This document shows, piece after piece, positions 50,862 to 59,500 of a stretch of 64,000 nucleotides of DNA. Made by a program: the position numbers and the translations under genes. This DNA is from Ruminococcaceae bacterium BL-6 (GTDB lineage: Bacteria; Bacillota; Clostridia; Oscillospirales; Acutalibacteraceae), in NCBI GenBank assembly GCA_902810075.1, contig LR778135.1:1302001-1366000 (forward strand), in the 5' to 3' direction. A model generated the notes under the pieces. The model searched no databases and had not been told where the DNA came from. It worked only from the letters and a program-made list of their open reading frames with translations. Position 1 is the first letter of the stretch, and the number at the start of each line of letters is the position of its first letter.

Positions 50862-51129
50862 ATTTTAATAAACATGAATCAATAGTGTTAAAACTGCTTG
50901 AATGGAGCGGTCTGACCTTCCAGTACTATTTCTTCACAAGCAAGTACAAGTATATATTAGATATTTTGAGACTTTAAATTGCTCATGATCTAAATTATTG
51001 TAAGAGGGTTATTTTATGAACGCTTATGATATCATCGCAGAGAAAATAACGGGGAAAAAGGGCTCCTGGATACTATGGGTGCTATTCAACGTTTATTTGT
51101 TGATGAACTGGGTGGATATCACCGGATTA

Positions 51130-51978
51130 GGGCTTGTCTGTAAAATAAAAGTTGCATAAAAAGCATGGAACCAGTAGACTAGATGGTATGAGACGATATG
51201 AATTGACAAATGAAGAATGGAACCGTATTAAAGACCTGCTTCCACCCGAACTGACAGGTAAAAAAGGAAGGCCGCGGAAAGATAACCGCACAATGCTTAA
51301 CGGCATGCTATGGATTGCGCGCAGCGGTTGCCAGTGGCGAGAACTGCCGGAATATTACGGAAAGTGGAAGGGGGTCTATACCCGTTTTTGTAAGTGGCGC
51401 GATGATGGAACGTTGGAGACCGTTTTCCGAGCGCTCAGCAGTGATGCGGACATGGAAAATCTGAGCATTGATTCCACCTCCGTGAAGGTACACGAAAGCG
51501 CCAACGGCGGTGTAAAAAAGGGCAATCCAAAGCGGTAGGCCGTTCCCGTGGGGGCCTGAACACGAAGCTCCACACGATAGTGGATGGGCTGGGGAATCCT
51601 GTAGAGTTTCTTCTCTCACCCGGAAACGACCATGACTCTGTCCATGCGGTCACATTGCTGTCGAAAGTCTCTCTCAATGGGAGCAATGTGCTGGGTGATA
51701 AGGCTTACGGTGCTGAAAAAATCAGAAGCTACATCGCGGAGCATGGCGCCACCTATACAATTCCACCCCAATCCAATGTCTCAAACCCGTGGGATTGCGA
51801 CTGGTGGCTATACAAAGAGCGCCATCTGGTTGAATGTTTCTTTCAAAAGATGAAATGGTTTCGCAGAGTAGCAACCAGATACGACAAGAAGGACAGTTCC
51901 TATCTCGCTTTCGTTTACCTCGCCTCCATTGCCATTTTGGTCAAATAATACAATCCCTTCAATTTTACAGACAAGCTC
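51130..51978 (+). mobile_element. Complete IS5-family (IS427-group) element, 849 bp
   Basis: The terminal inverted repeats are GGGCTTGTCTGTAAAAT at the left and its complement with one mismatch at the right (ending ACAGACAAGCTC). They are flanked by TA direct repeats (51128-51129 and 51979-51980). Inside is one transposase gene in two frames joined by a canonical slippery site. Size, TA target and two-frame design all fit the IS427 group. A 127-base copy of its right end survives at 12837-12963. Confidence 0.93.
51188..51948 (+). CDS. IS5/IS427-group transposase, -1 programmed frameshift
   Basis: DDE transposase made from two overlapping frames. The first (51188-51538) has the N-terminal MRRYELTNEEWNRIKDLLPP, a GCQWRELP region and the first catalytic Asp in LSIDSTSVKVHES. 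The second (ending 51948) has the second Asp in VLGDKAYGAE and the Glu in ERHLVECFFQKMKW. The frames join at A-AAA-AAG (51514-51520), a perfect -1 slippery heptamer in the correct phase, giving GVKKGQSKAVGRSRGGLNTK across the shift. Without shifting, the first frame stops at 51538. It appears intact and able to act. Confidence 0.92.
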
Positions 51979-52420
51979 TAGACTTCATTGATATTTTGGT
52001 GCTTGTATCTTTTTGGTTTGTGTTTATGATTTTAATCATGTCAATAAAATATAAGAAAGGGCCAATTCCTATTTCTGATTATATCTTTGTCGGGATAATG
52101 TTGGCCTTAGCGATGCTTCCGATTTTTGTCCCCTGGGAATTTTTACCGTTCCAACAGCTTCCGGTCAGTAAGAAGCCTTTTAATATGTATCATATTTCCC
52201 TGTTTATGGAGTTCGTTTTGATCCGAAACATCATGACCAATGTGGGGAACCCTACATCGGGGAATGAGCCGTGAAAAAGAGTAGCTGATATTTTATAAAT
52301 TTCCGGGACAATCTGCTTGATGATCAAGAATACGGTTCTAAAATATTTCCTCCTAAAACAAACCTTTCTTCCAAGCTCGGCTATCCTTAAATACAAGATT
52401 AAGGAGGCTCTGGGGGATCG

Positions 52421-52463
52421 AAAAAAGCCCGGCTTCCGCAAAGAGCGCAAGCCGGGCTTTTTT
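52421..52463. terminator. Bidirectional terminator
   Basis: AAAAAAGCCCGGCTT pairs perfectly with AAGCCGGGCTTTTTT, giving poly-T tails both ways. It ends the leftward aminotransferase gene and any transcript from the disrupted gene. Confidence 0.85.
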
Positions 52464-52521
52464 CGATAGGCCGAGGACCCCGTTTCATACGGGGCCCTTT
52501 CTGTGGGATTTTAAGCTTTTG

Positions 52522-53700
52522 TTATTTGTGGAATTTTTCCACGATGTCGCGCACCGCGTCGATGACGTACTGGACTTCCTCGTCCGTCATCGAAGGGTAC
52601 AGCGGCAGCGAGATGATGCGCTCGAAATGCTTCTGCGCGTTCGGCAGGTCGCTTTCCTTGTAGCCGAAGCGGTTGCGGTACAGGGACATGTTGTGCACCG
52701 GGATAAAGTGGACGCTGGTGCCGACGTTGCGCTCGTTGAGCTCCACGATGAACCGGTCGCGGTCGATCGTCAGAAGTTCCGGCACGACGCGCAGGACGTA
52801 CAGGTGCCAGCAGTGCGTGGCGTATTCCGGTACAAACGGCGGATCGACCGCGTCGATCGCACCGAACGCTTTCTGATACCAGTCGGCGATCTTCAGGCGC
52901 TTTTCCTGCATTTCCTCCAGGCGGCGGAGCTGGATCAGGCCGAGCGCTGCCTGGATGTCGAACATGTTGTACTTATAGCCCGCCTCGACGATGTCGTATT
53001 TCCAGGTTCCGCCCTTGGCATAGCGGTTCCACGCGTTCTGGCTCATGCCCTGGCCGGCCAGCACCCTGGCCCGCTCGGCGATCTCGTCGTCGTCGGTCAC
53101 CAGCATCCCGCCGTCGCCGGTGGTGAGGTTCTTCGTCGCGTAAAAGCTGTACGAAGCCGTGCCGCGCAGACGGTTGCCGATCAGGCGGCCCTTGTAGCGG
53201 CTCCACAGCGCGTGCGCCGCGTCTTCCGAAACGAAGAGGCCGTGGCGGTCGGCGATTTCATAGATGCGGTCCAGGTCGCACACCTGTCCGCTGTAGTGGA
53301 CGGGCACGACCGCCTTCGTTTTCGGGGTGATTTTCTTTTCGATTTCATCCGGGTCGATGCATCCGGTCCTGTAATCGATATCCGCAAGAACGGGGGTCGC
53401 GCCGACATGGATGATGGTGTTGGCGGTGGATGCGAACGTCATGGGGGTGGTGATGACTTCATCCCCCGGGCCGATGCCCTTCGCCGCCAGCGCGACATGC
53501 AGGGCCGCGGTGCAGGAATTCATGGCCACGGCGTGTTTTGCCCCCAGGTATTCCGCAAATTCCTTTTCAAATTTTACGGTGCGGGGGCCTTTTGCGATCC
53601 ACCCCGATTTCAGGGTGTCCACCACTTCGCTGATTTCAGCGTCGGTGATGTCGGGAACATTGTAGGGAATAAAGGTGTCGCGGTTTACAAAATTGCTCAT
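52522..53700 (-). CDS. DegT/DnrJ/EryC1-family sugar aminotransferase
   Basis: PLP-dependent aminotransferase acting on nucleotide-linked keto-sugars, 392 residues. The PLP lysine is in SFYATKNLTTGDGGM; EDAAHALWSRYKG holds the conserved Asp that binds the cofactor, and NSCTAALHVALAAKGIGPGDEV is the phosphate-binding part. It is transcribed away from the wbp-like genes from a divergent promoter region. It resembles PseC/ArnB-type enzymes, which aminate 4-keto sugars, so it may make a second amino sugar for the same glycan. The dehydratase it would need is not in the window. Confidence 0.87.
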   Translation of the reverse strand: MSNFVNRDTFIPYNVPDITDAEISEVVDTLKSGWIAKGPRTVKFEKEFAEYLGAKHAVAMNSCTAALHVALAAKGIGPGDEVITTPMTFASTANTIIHVGATPVLADIDYRTGCIDPDEIEKKITPKTKAVVPVHYSGQVCDLDRIYEIADRHGLFVSEDAAHALWSRYKGRLIGNRLRGTASYSFYATKNLTTGDGGMLVTDDDEIAERARVLAGQGMSQNAWNRYAKGGTWKYDIVEAGYKYNMFDIQAALGLIQLRRLEEMQEKRLKIADWYQKAFGAIDAVDPPFVPEYATHCWHLYVLRVVPELLTIDRDRFIVELNERNVGTSVHFIPVHNMSLYRNRFGYKESDLPNAQKHFERIISLPLYPSMTDEEVQYVIDAVRDIVEKFHK

Positions 53701-53797
53701 AACTTTCCCTTTCCCCTGCCCGGGAAGCCGCGGCCGCCGCGCGGCGGGCAGGACTTTTTTTGTTTTGCCGTATGGAACAAAAAAATAATCAATCTAC

Positions 53798-53877
53798 ATA
53801 ATAATACGATTGACATTTGTTGTCAATAAGAATCCATTTTTGAAATGATTGACTATGGGAAATAATAGCGATATAAT
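53798..53877. promoter_or_regulatory. Divergent promoters with a palindromic operator
   Basis: Leftward: TTGACA (53826-53821), 17 bases and TATTAT (53803-53798) serve the aminotransferase. Rightward: TTGACT (53849-53854), 17 bases and TATAAT (53872-53877) serve the wbp-like genes. ATTGACA-N5-TGTCAAT (53809-53827) is a perfect 7-bp-arm palindrome covering the leftward -35, a possible operator controlling one or both directions. Confidence 0.7.
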
Positions 53878-54010
53878 AGACGAATAAACGGAATCACAGG
53901 ATAAATTTTCGAAAAACCGGGCCCGCACGCAGTATTCGGCAGCGGCGCGCGGGCAGACTATTCTTTGCAATCTTAATCCTATTCTGCTGCCGAAGAATGG
54001 CGGTTAATCA

Positions 54011-54604
54011 GTGAACGAAAAAAAAGATTATTTTGCACATGAAAGCGCCTGTATCGACGAAGGGGCGCGAATCGGGGAAGGCACCCGCATCTGGCATTTC
54101 TGCCACATTTCCGGCGGGGCCGAAATCGGCAGGGAGTGCACGCTGGGGCAGAATGTCTTTGTGGCGCCGGGCGTCAGGATCGGCGACCGCTGCAAAATTC
54201 AGAACAACGTTTCGGTCTATGAGGGCGTGGAGCTTGGCGATTACGTCTTCTGCGGGCCGTCCATGGTCTTTACCAACGTGCAGCGCCCCCGCTGCAAATA
54301 TCCCCAGCGGGGCGCCCAGTTTTACAGCCACACGCCGGTGGGCGAAGGGGCCAGCATCGGCGCCAACGCGACCATCGTGTGCGGGCACCGGATCGGCTGC
54401 CATGCGTTCATCGCGGCGGGCAGTGTGGTGACGAAGGATGTCCCGGACCACGCCGTCATGATGGGGTGCCCCGCACGTCAGCACGGATGGGCCTGCGAGT
54501 GCGGGGAGAAGCTCGATGAAAATCTTCACTGCCCCAAGTGCGGAAGAAAGTATGTAAAAGAAACGAACGGCCTGAAGGAGGAAACAGAAACATGCAGAAA
54601 ATAG
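54011..54604 (+). CDS. wbpD: Left-handed beta-helix acetyltransferase, WbpD-like
   Basis: A 197-residue hexapeptide-repeat N-acetyltransferase. The many [LIV]GxxxxI turns (IGEGTRIWHFCHISGGAEIG, VGEGASIGANATIVCGHRIG) and the FVFCGPSMVFTN-type centre match WbpD/WlbB, which acetylates UDP-2-acetamido-3-amino-glucuronate. The C-terminal 30 residues carry four Cys (CECGEKL...CPKCGRKY), a zinc-ribbon-like tail. A GTG start at 54011 has no strong ribosome binding site. It overlaps the next gene by 13 bases. Confidence 0.85.
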   Translation: MNEKKDYFAHESACIDEGARIGEGTRIWHFCHISGGAEIGRECTLGQNVFVAPGVRIGDRCKIQNNVSVYEGVELGDYVFCGPSMVFTNVQRPRCKYPQRGAQFYSHTPVGEGASIGANATIVCGHRIGCHAFIAAGSVVTKDVPDHAVMMGCPARQHGWACECGEKLDENLHCPKCGRKYVKETNGLKEETETCRK

Positions 54605-55719
54605 CGTTTAACGATTTGTCGGCCCAGTACGCGCATCTGAAAAAGGAAATAGACGCCGGCGTCGCCGAAGTCATCGAAGGATGCCACTTTATTTCGGGGC
54701 CCCAGGTGGAACGGTTCGAACAGGAGCTGTGCGCCTTTACGGGCCGCCGCTACTGCGTTTCCGTCGCCAACGGCACGGATGCGCTGCTGATGCCGCTGAT
54801 GGCGAAGGGGATCGGCCCCGGCGACGCGGTGTTCGTTCCCTCGTTTACATTCGTCGCGACAGCGGAGGTCGCGACGCTTCGGGGCGCGACCCCGGTGTTC
54901 TGCGACGTGCTGGAAGGGACGTTCAACCTGGACCCGGATTCCCTGCTGGAACAGATTCAGCGCGTGAAAAAGGAAGGAAAGCTCCGTCCCCGCGCCGTGA
55001 TTCCGGTCGACCTGTTCGGCCAGCCGGCGGACTTTGAACGGATCCTTCCCATCTGCCGCGAATACGGCCTGTTTGTCATCGAAGACGGGGCCCAGGGCTT
55101 CGGCGGGGAGATCCGCGGCCATAAGGCCTGCTCGTTCGGCGACGTTTCCGCCACCAGCTTCTTCCCGGCCAAGCCGCTCGGCTGCTACGGCGACGGCGGC
55201 GCGATCTTTACCGACGACAAAGAGCTTTACGACCTGCTCGTTTCCATCCGCGTGCACGGGAAGGGAACCTTTAAATATGATAACATCCGCCCCGGCCTGA
55301 ACTCGCGGCTCGACACGCTTCAGGCGGCGATCCTGCTGCCGAAGCTGCACGCCTTCGAAAAGGAAAACACGGTGCGCAACAAGGCGGCGGCGCTCTATAC
55401 ATCCCTGCTGAAAGACCGGTTCGACGTGCCGGAGGTGCCGGATGGCTTTTCTTCGAGCTGGGCGCAGTACACCATCAAGGCCGAGGATTCCGCCCACCGC
55501 GACCGCCTGATGAAGGGCCTGGAAAAGGCGGGGATCCCGTCCATGGTCTACTATCCGAAGCCGCTCCATTTCCAGGATGTCTACAAGCCTCTCGGCTACC
55601 GGCCCGGCAGCCTGCCGGTCAGCGAAAGCCTCAGCGAGCGGGTGCTTAGCCTGCCCATGCACGGCTATATCACCGAAGAAATCGTCGCCTCTGTGTGCGA
55701 TGTGCTCAAATCCTTGTGA
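54592..55719 (+). CDS. wbpE: DegT-family aminotransferase, WbpE-like
   Basis: PLP aminotransferase of 375 residues that adds the 3-amino group to UDP-2-acetamido-3-keto-glucuronate in the wbp pathway. The PLP lysine is in SFFPAKPLGCYGDGGA, EDGAQGFGGEIRG binds the cofactor, and VANGTDALLMPLMAKGIGPGD the phosphate. FNDLSAQYAHLKKEI at the start is typical of WbpE/WlbC. ATG 54592 is preceded by AAGGAGG and lies inside the end of the acetyltransferase gene, so the pair is coupled. Confidence 0.87.
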   Translation: MQKIAFNDLSAQYAHLKKEIDAGVAEVIEGCHFISGPQVERFEQELCAFTGRRYCVSVANGTDALLMPLMAKGIGPGDAVFVPSFTFVATAEVATLRGATPVFCDVLEGTFNLDPDSLLEQIQRVKKEGKLRPRAVIPVDLFGQPADFERILPICREYGLFVIEDGAQGFGGEIRGHKACSFGDVSATSFFPAKPLGCYGDGGAIFTDDKELYDLLVSIRVHGKGTFKYDNIRPGLNSRLDTLQAAILLPKLHAFEKENTVRNKAAALYTSLLKDRFDVPEVPDGFSSSWAQYTIKAEDSAHRDRLMKGLEKAGIPSMVYYPKPLHFQDVYKPLGYRPGSLPVSESLSERVLSLPMHGYITEEIVASVCDVLKSL

Positions 55720-55752
55720 TCGTGGCTTTTGCCGGAAAACGGTGAAAGGGAT

Positions 55753-55800
55753 ATCTGCGCACCGTCCCCGTTTTTGGGGGGCGGTGACCGCAGATTTTTT
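55753..55800 (+). terminator. Terminator between wbpE-like and wbpA-like genes
   Basis: ATCTGCG, CACCG and CCCC arms pair with GGGG, CGGTG and CGCAGAT, followed by TTTTTTCC. Confidence 0.8.
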
Positions 55801-55838
55801 CCGTAACGGACTGAATTTGAAAACAAAGCCGTTTTCTT

Positions 55839-55867
55839 TTGATTTTTATCCATATCCTATATATAAT
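55839..55867 (+). promoter_or_regulatory. Promoter of the wbpA-like operon
   Basis: TTGATT (55839-55844), 17 bases and TATAAT (55862-55867), 45 bases before the ATG. Confidence 0.75.
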
Positions 55868-55912
55868 AGACAAGACAGCAGATTGAGAAAAGCAAAAAGG
55901 TAGGTATCAAAT

Positions 55913-57232
55913 ATGTCAAATATCAAAACGGAGTTACTTTCCAAAATCGCGGACAAGACCGCGACGGTCGGCATTGTCGGCCTCGGGTACGTGGGGCTTC
56001 CCCTTGCGGTTGAAATCGCCAGGTCCGGCTACCGGACGATTGGCTTCGACGTGCAGGAGAAAAAGGTGCAGCTTGTGAACAGCGGCCACAACTATATCGG
56101 CGACGTGGTGAATTCCGCGCTGGCCGACGTCGTGAAGAGCGGAAGGCTTTCCGCCACCGGCGATTTTTCGTTTATCCGCGACGTGGACTGCGTGGCCATC
56201 TGCGTCCCCACGCCGCTTGACAAATACCAGCAGCCGGATATCAGCTATGTGAAGGGCTCGACCGAATCCGTCGCGAAGCACCTTCATTCCGGCATGCTGA
56301 TCGTGCTGGAATCCACCACTTACCCCGGCACCACCGAGGAACTGCTGAAGCCCATTCTGGAATCCTCCGGGCTGGTGTGCGGCAAAGATTTTTATCTTGC
56401 CTTCTCGCCGGAGCGCGTCGATCCCGGCAATAAACAGTATAAGACGAAGAATACGCCGAAGGTCGTGGGCGGCATCGGAAAGGACTGCACCGAAGTGGCG
56501 GCCGCGCTGTACCGCAACGTTCTGGAGGGCGGCGTGTACGAGGTGAATTCCCCCGCCGTTGCGGAAATGGAAAAGCTTCTGGAAAACACCTACCGCAACA
56601 TCAACATCGGCCTTGCGAACGAGATGGCGATCATCTGCAACCGCATGGGCATCAACGTCTGGGATGTCATCGACGCCGCGAAGACGAAGCCGTACGGCTT
56701 TCAGGCGTTTTATCCCGGCCCGGGCCTCGGCGGGCACTGCATCCCGCTCGACCCGTTCTACCTTTCGTGGAAGGCGCGCGAGTACGATTACCATACCCGC
56801 CTGATCGAGACCTCCGGCGAGATCAACACCGCCATGCCGGAATACGTGGTCGACCGCGCGATGAAGATCCTGAACCGCAACAAGACCGCGATGAACGGCG
56901 CGCGCGTGCTCGTGCTCGGCGTCGCCTACAAGAACGACATCGACGATTACCGCGAATCCCCGGCGCTCAACGTGATCGACCGCCTGCTGGGGCAGGGCGC
57001 GGACACCGTGTACTACGACCCGTATATCCCGCAGTACAAGCACAAGGGCGTCGTGCACACCGGGCTGAAGGCGCTCCCGGATGAAGAGATCAAAAAGGCG
57101 GACATCGTCATCATCTGCACCGCGCACGAATGCTTCGACTATGAGAAGATCCAGTCGCTCGCGAAAGAGGTCTTCGACACCAGGAACGCCATGAAGAACG
57201 TCAAGAACAGGGAGAACATCGAGCTTCTGTAA
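55913..57232 (+). CDS. wbpA: UDP-N-acetylglucosamine/mannosamine 6-dehydrogenase, WbpA-like
   Basis: NAD-dependent dehydrogenase of 439 residues that oxidises C6 of a UDP-N-acetylhexosamine to the uronic acid. The Rossmann motif is VGIVGLGYVGLPLAVEIA; CVPTPLDKYQQPD and LESTTYPGTTEE follow. The catalytic Cys is in PGPGLGGHCIPLDPFYL, and the C domain has LGVAYKNDIDDYRESPA. The GHCIPxDP form separates it from the UDP-glucose enzyme at 13030, which has GGSCFPKD. In this context UDP-GlcNAc is the likely substrate, as the first step of the ManNAc3NAcA route. Confidence 0.92.
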   Translation: MSNIKTELLSKIADKTATVGIVGLGYVGLPLAVEIARSGYRTIGFDVQEKKVQLVNSGHNYIGDVVNSALADVVKSGRLSATGDFSFIRDVDCVAICVPTPLDKYQQPDISYVKGSTESVAKHLHSGMLIVLESTTYPGTTEELLKPILESSGLVCGKDFYLAFSPERVDPGNKQYKTKNTPKVVGGIGKDCTEVAAALYRNVLEGGVYEVNSPAVAEMEKLLENTYRNINIGLANEMAIICNRMGINVWDVIDAAKTKPYGFQAFYPGPGLGGHCIPLDPFYLSWKAREYDYHTRLIETSGEINTAMPEYVVDRAMKILNRNKTAMNGARVLVLGVAYKNDIDDYRESPALNVIDRLLGQGADTVYYDPYIPQYKHKGVVHTGLKALPDEEIKKADIVIICTAHECFDYEKIQSLAKEVFDTRNAMKNVKNRENIELL

Positions 57233-57276
57233 CGCAGCAAATGCACGGGAGACAAAAAATCAAGGATGGAGACAAC

Positions 57277-58383
57277 ATGAAAAAACTTCGCTTTATGCTG
57301 ATCGGCTGTGGAAGGATTTCCAAAAACCACATTGCCGCCGCCGCGGAAAACGCGGACAAGATGGAACTCGCCGCGGTCTGCGACCCGGTGGAGGAGCACG
57401 CGCGGCAGAAGGCCGACAGCCTTTTTGAAAAAACGGGGAAGCGCCCCTCCATTTACGCCGACTACCGCAAGGCGCTGGAAGAGCTTCCGATCGACTGCTG
57501 CTCGATCGCGACGGAAAGCGGGTATCACGCCGAAATCGCGCTGGACTGCCTGCGCCGCGGAAAGAACGTGCTGGTGGAAAAGCCGATGGCCCTTTCGACC
57601 GCCGACGCGCAGCAGATGATCCGGGAGGCCGACGCCCGCGGGCTGAAGCTCGGCGTCTGCCACCAGAACCGTTTCAACGCCCCGATTCAGGAGCTGCGGC
57701 GCGCGCTGGACGACAACCGTTTCGGAAAGCTGGTCAGCGGAACGGCGCGCATCCTGTGGAACCGCTCGATGCCGTATTACGAGCAGGCGCCGTGGCGCGG
57801 CACCTGGGCGCAGGACGGCGGCACGCTGATGAACCAGTGCATCCACAACATCGACCTGCTTCAGTGGAGCCTTGGCGGGGAGCCGGAAACGGTGATGGCG
57901 ATGACCGGGAACTACCTGCGCGACATTCAGGCGGAGGATTTCGGCGCGATTCTGATCCGCTTCAAAAACGGCGCGGTCGGCATCGTCGAGGGGACCGCGT
58001 GCGTGTACCCCAAAAACCTGGAAGAGACCCTCTCGATTTTCGGGGAGACGGGTGCCGCCGTGATCGGCGGCCTTGCCGTGAACCGGGTGGAAACCTGGAA
58101 TTTCGCGCAGCCCGCCGAGCAGGACAAGCGGGTGGCCGCGCTTGCGGGCACGGACCCCAAGGATGTGTACGGCAGCGGGCACAACGCGCTGTATGCGAAT
58201 TATATCGGCGCCGTGAACGGCGACACCCAGCCGCTGGTCAGCGGCAGGGAGGGGATCAAGGCCATGAAGATCGTCCTGGCCGCCTACAAATCCCAGAAGA
58301 CGAAGCAGGCGGTCGATTTCGACAGCCTGCAGTTTGCGGCGACGGATATGGCGGATGGAGACGTCCGTTACCGCCGCCCCTGA
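57277..58383 (+). CDS. wbpB: Gfo/Idh/MocA-family oxidoreductase, WbpB-like
   Basis: NAD-dependent dehydrogenase of 368 residues that oxidises the 3-hydroxyl of UDP-GlcNAcA before transamination. The N-terminal Rossmann fold has MLIGCGRISKNHI, and the family motif is LVEKPMALS. The catalytic-region Lys/His are in VCHQNRFN and DGGTLMNQCIHNIDLLQW. ATG 57277 follows GGATGGAGAC. It lies between the wbpA- and wbpI-like genes, matching the order of steps in the pathway. Confidence 0.88.
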   Translation: MKKLRFMLIGCGRISKNHIAAAAENADKMELAAVCDPVEEHARQKADSLFEKTGKRPSIYADYRKALEELPIDCCSIATESGYHAEIALDCLRRGKNVLVEKPMALSTADAQQMIREADARGLKLGVCHQNRFNAPIQELRRALDDNRFGKLVSGTARILWNRSMPYYEQAPWRGTWAQDGGTLMNQCIHNIDLLQWSLGGEPETVMAMTGNYLRDIQAEDFGAILIRFKNGAVGIVEGTACVYPKNLEETLSIFGETGAAVIGGLAVNRVETWNFAQPAEQDKRVAALAGTDPKDVYGSGHNALYANYIGAVNGDTQPLVSGREGIKAMKIVLAAYKSQKTKQAVDFDSLQFAATDMADGDVRYRRP

Positions 58384-58404
58384 ACAGAAAGGGATGGAAC
58401 CGTT

Positions 58405-59496
58405 TTGAAGCTTGTAACAGTAGTCGGTGCGAGGCCGCAGTTTATCAAGGCGGCGGTCGTTTCCGCCGCGCTTCGGGGTACCGCGCAGGAGGTTCTGGTC
58501 CATACCGGCCAGCACTACGACCGCAACATGTCCGCCATTTTCTTCGAGGAGCTCTCCATCCCGAAACCGAAGTACAATCTGGGCGTCGGTTCCGGCACCC
58601 ACGGCCATCAGACCGGGGAAATGCTGATGAAAATCGAGGATGTGCTCTTTGAGGAAAAGCCCGACGTGCTTCTCGTCTACGGCGACACCAACTCCACGCT
58701 GGCGGGTGCGCTCGCGGCGTCGAAGCTGCACATCCCCGTGGCGCATGTGGAGGCCGGGCTCCGCTCGTACAATATGCGCATGCCGGAGGAGCAGAACCGC
58801 GTTCTGACCGACCATATCTCGAAATGGCTGTTCTGCCCCACGCGGACGGCCCGGGAAAACCTGAAAAAAGAGGGCCTGACGTCCGGCGTTTCCGTCACGG
58901 GGGACGTCATGCTCGATTCCGTGCTCCATTTTCTCAGGCTGGCGAAATCGAACCCGGATAAGACGGCGATTTTCGAAACCCTCGGAATCGAGCCGAAGCA
59001 TTACCGCCTTGCGACGCTCCACCGCGCCGAAACGACCGACGGCGGGCTCGACGCGATCATCCGCATCTTCTCCGCGTTCGAGCAGCTCCCGGAGCTCGTC
59101 GTCGTGCCGATCCACCCGCGCACCAGAAGCCTCGCGGAGCAGGCCATTCAAAAATGCGGCTTCCATAACATCAGGCTGATCGACCCCGTCGGCTATCTGG
59201 AGATGCTCCTGCTGACTTCTTCCGCGTGCCAGGTGCTCACCGACTCCGGCGGCCTGCAAAAAGAGGCCTGGTTTATGGAAGTCCCCTGCGTGACCCTGCG
59301 GAAAGAAACCGAGTGGGTGGAAACGCTCGCGGGCGGCTGGAACGTCCTTGCCGAGCTCACCACCGAAGATATCCTGAAAAAAGCGACGACCGCCAAGCCG
59401 GACCCGGCGGCGCGCGCCCTGAAGCCGTTCGGCGACGGGCACGCATCCGAAAAGATCGCAGCGGAGCTCGCGCGGTTCACTGGAACAGAGGGATAG
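58405..59496 (+). CDS. wbpI: Non-hydrolysing UDP-sugar 2-epimerase, WbpI-like
   Basis: A 363-residue GT-B-fold epimerase that would convert UDP-GlcNAc3NAcA to UDP-ManNAc3NAcA. VVGARPQFIKAAVVS, TGQHYDRNMSAIFFEEL, VYGDTNSTLAGALAASK, VEAGLRSYNMRMPEEQNR and TDSGGLQKEAWFM are family hallmarks. It could also act on plain UDP-GlcNAc (WecB/MnaA type), but WbpD- and WbpE-like genes alongside favour the diacetamido substrate. TTG start with GGGATGG ahead. Confidence 0.87.
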   Translation: MKLVTVVGARPQFIKAAVVSAALRGTAQEVLVHTGQHYDRNMSAIFFEELSIPKPKYNLGVGSGTHGHQTGEMLMKIEDVLFEEKPDVLLVYGDTNSTLAGALAASKLHIPVAHVEAGLRSYNMRMPEEQNRVLTDHISKWLFCPTRTARENLKKEGLTSGVSVTGDVMLDSVLHFLRLAKSNPDKTAIFETLGIEPKHYRLATLHRAETTDGGLDAIIRIFSAFEQLPELVVVPIHPRTRSLAEQAIQKCGFHNIRLIDPVGYLEMLLLTSSACQVLTDSGGLQKEAWFMEVPCVTLRKETEWVETLAGGWNVLAELTTEDILKKATTAKPDPAARALKPFGDGHASEKIAAELARFTGTEG

Positions 59497-59500
59497 CGCC

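Larger units (their letters stand above)
51016..52274 (+). pseudogene. Small membrane-protein gene interrupted by an IS element
   Basis: Removing the IS (51130-51978) and one copy of the TA duplication joins 51016-51129 to 51981-52274 in frame. The result is a 135-residue protein beginning MNAYDIIAEKITGKKGSW, crossing the junction at DITGL|DFIDIL, and ending NPTSGNEP. It has three or four predicted helices (WILWVLFNVYLLM, LVLVSFWFVFMILIM, IFVGIMLALAMLPIFV, HISLFMEFVLI). I do not recognise a family. GAGG lies before the ATG. The intact frame on both sides shows the insertion is recent. Confidence 0.85.

Noticed and set aside
50884..50979. Short hydrophobic frame (GTG LKLLEWSGLTFQYY...) in the leader of the disrupted gene
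   Set aside because: About 31 codons with no ribosome binding site; possibly an upstream peptide but without support.
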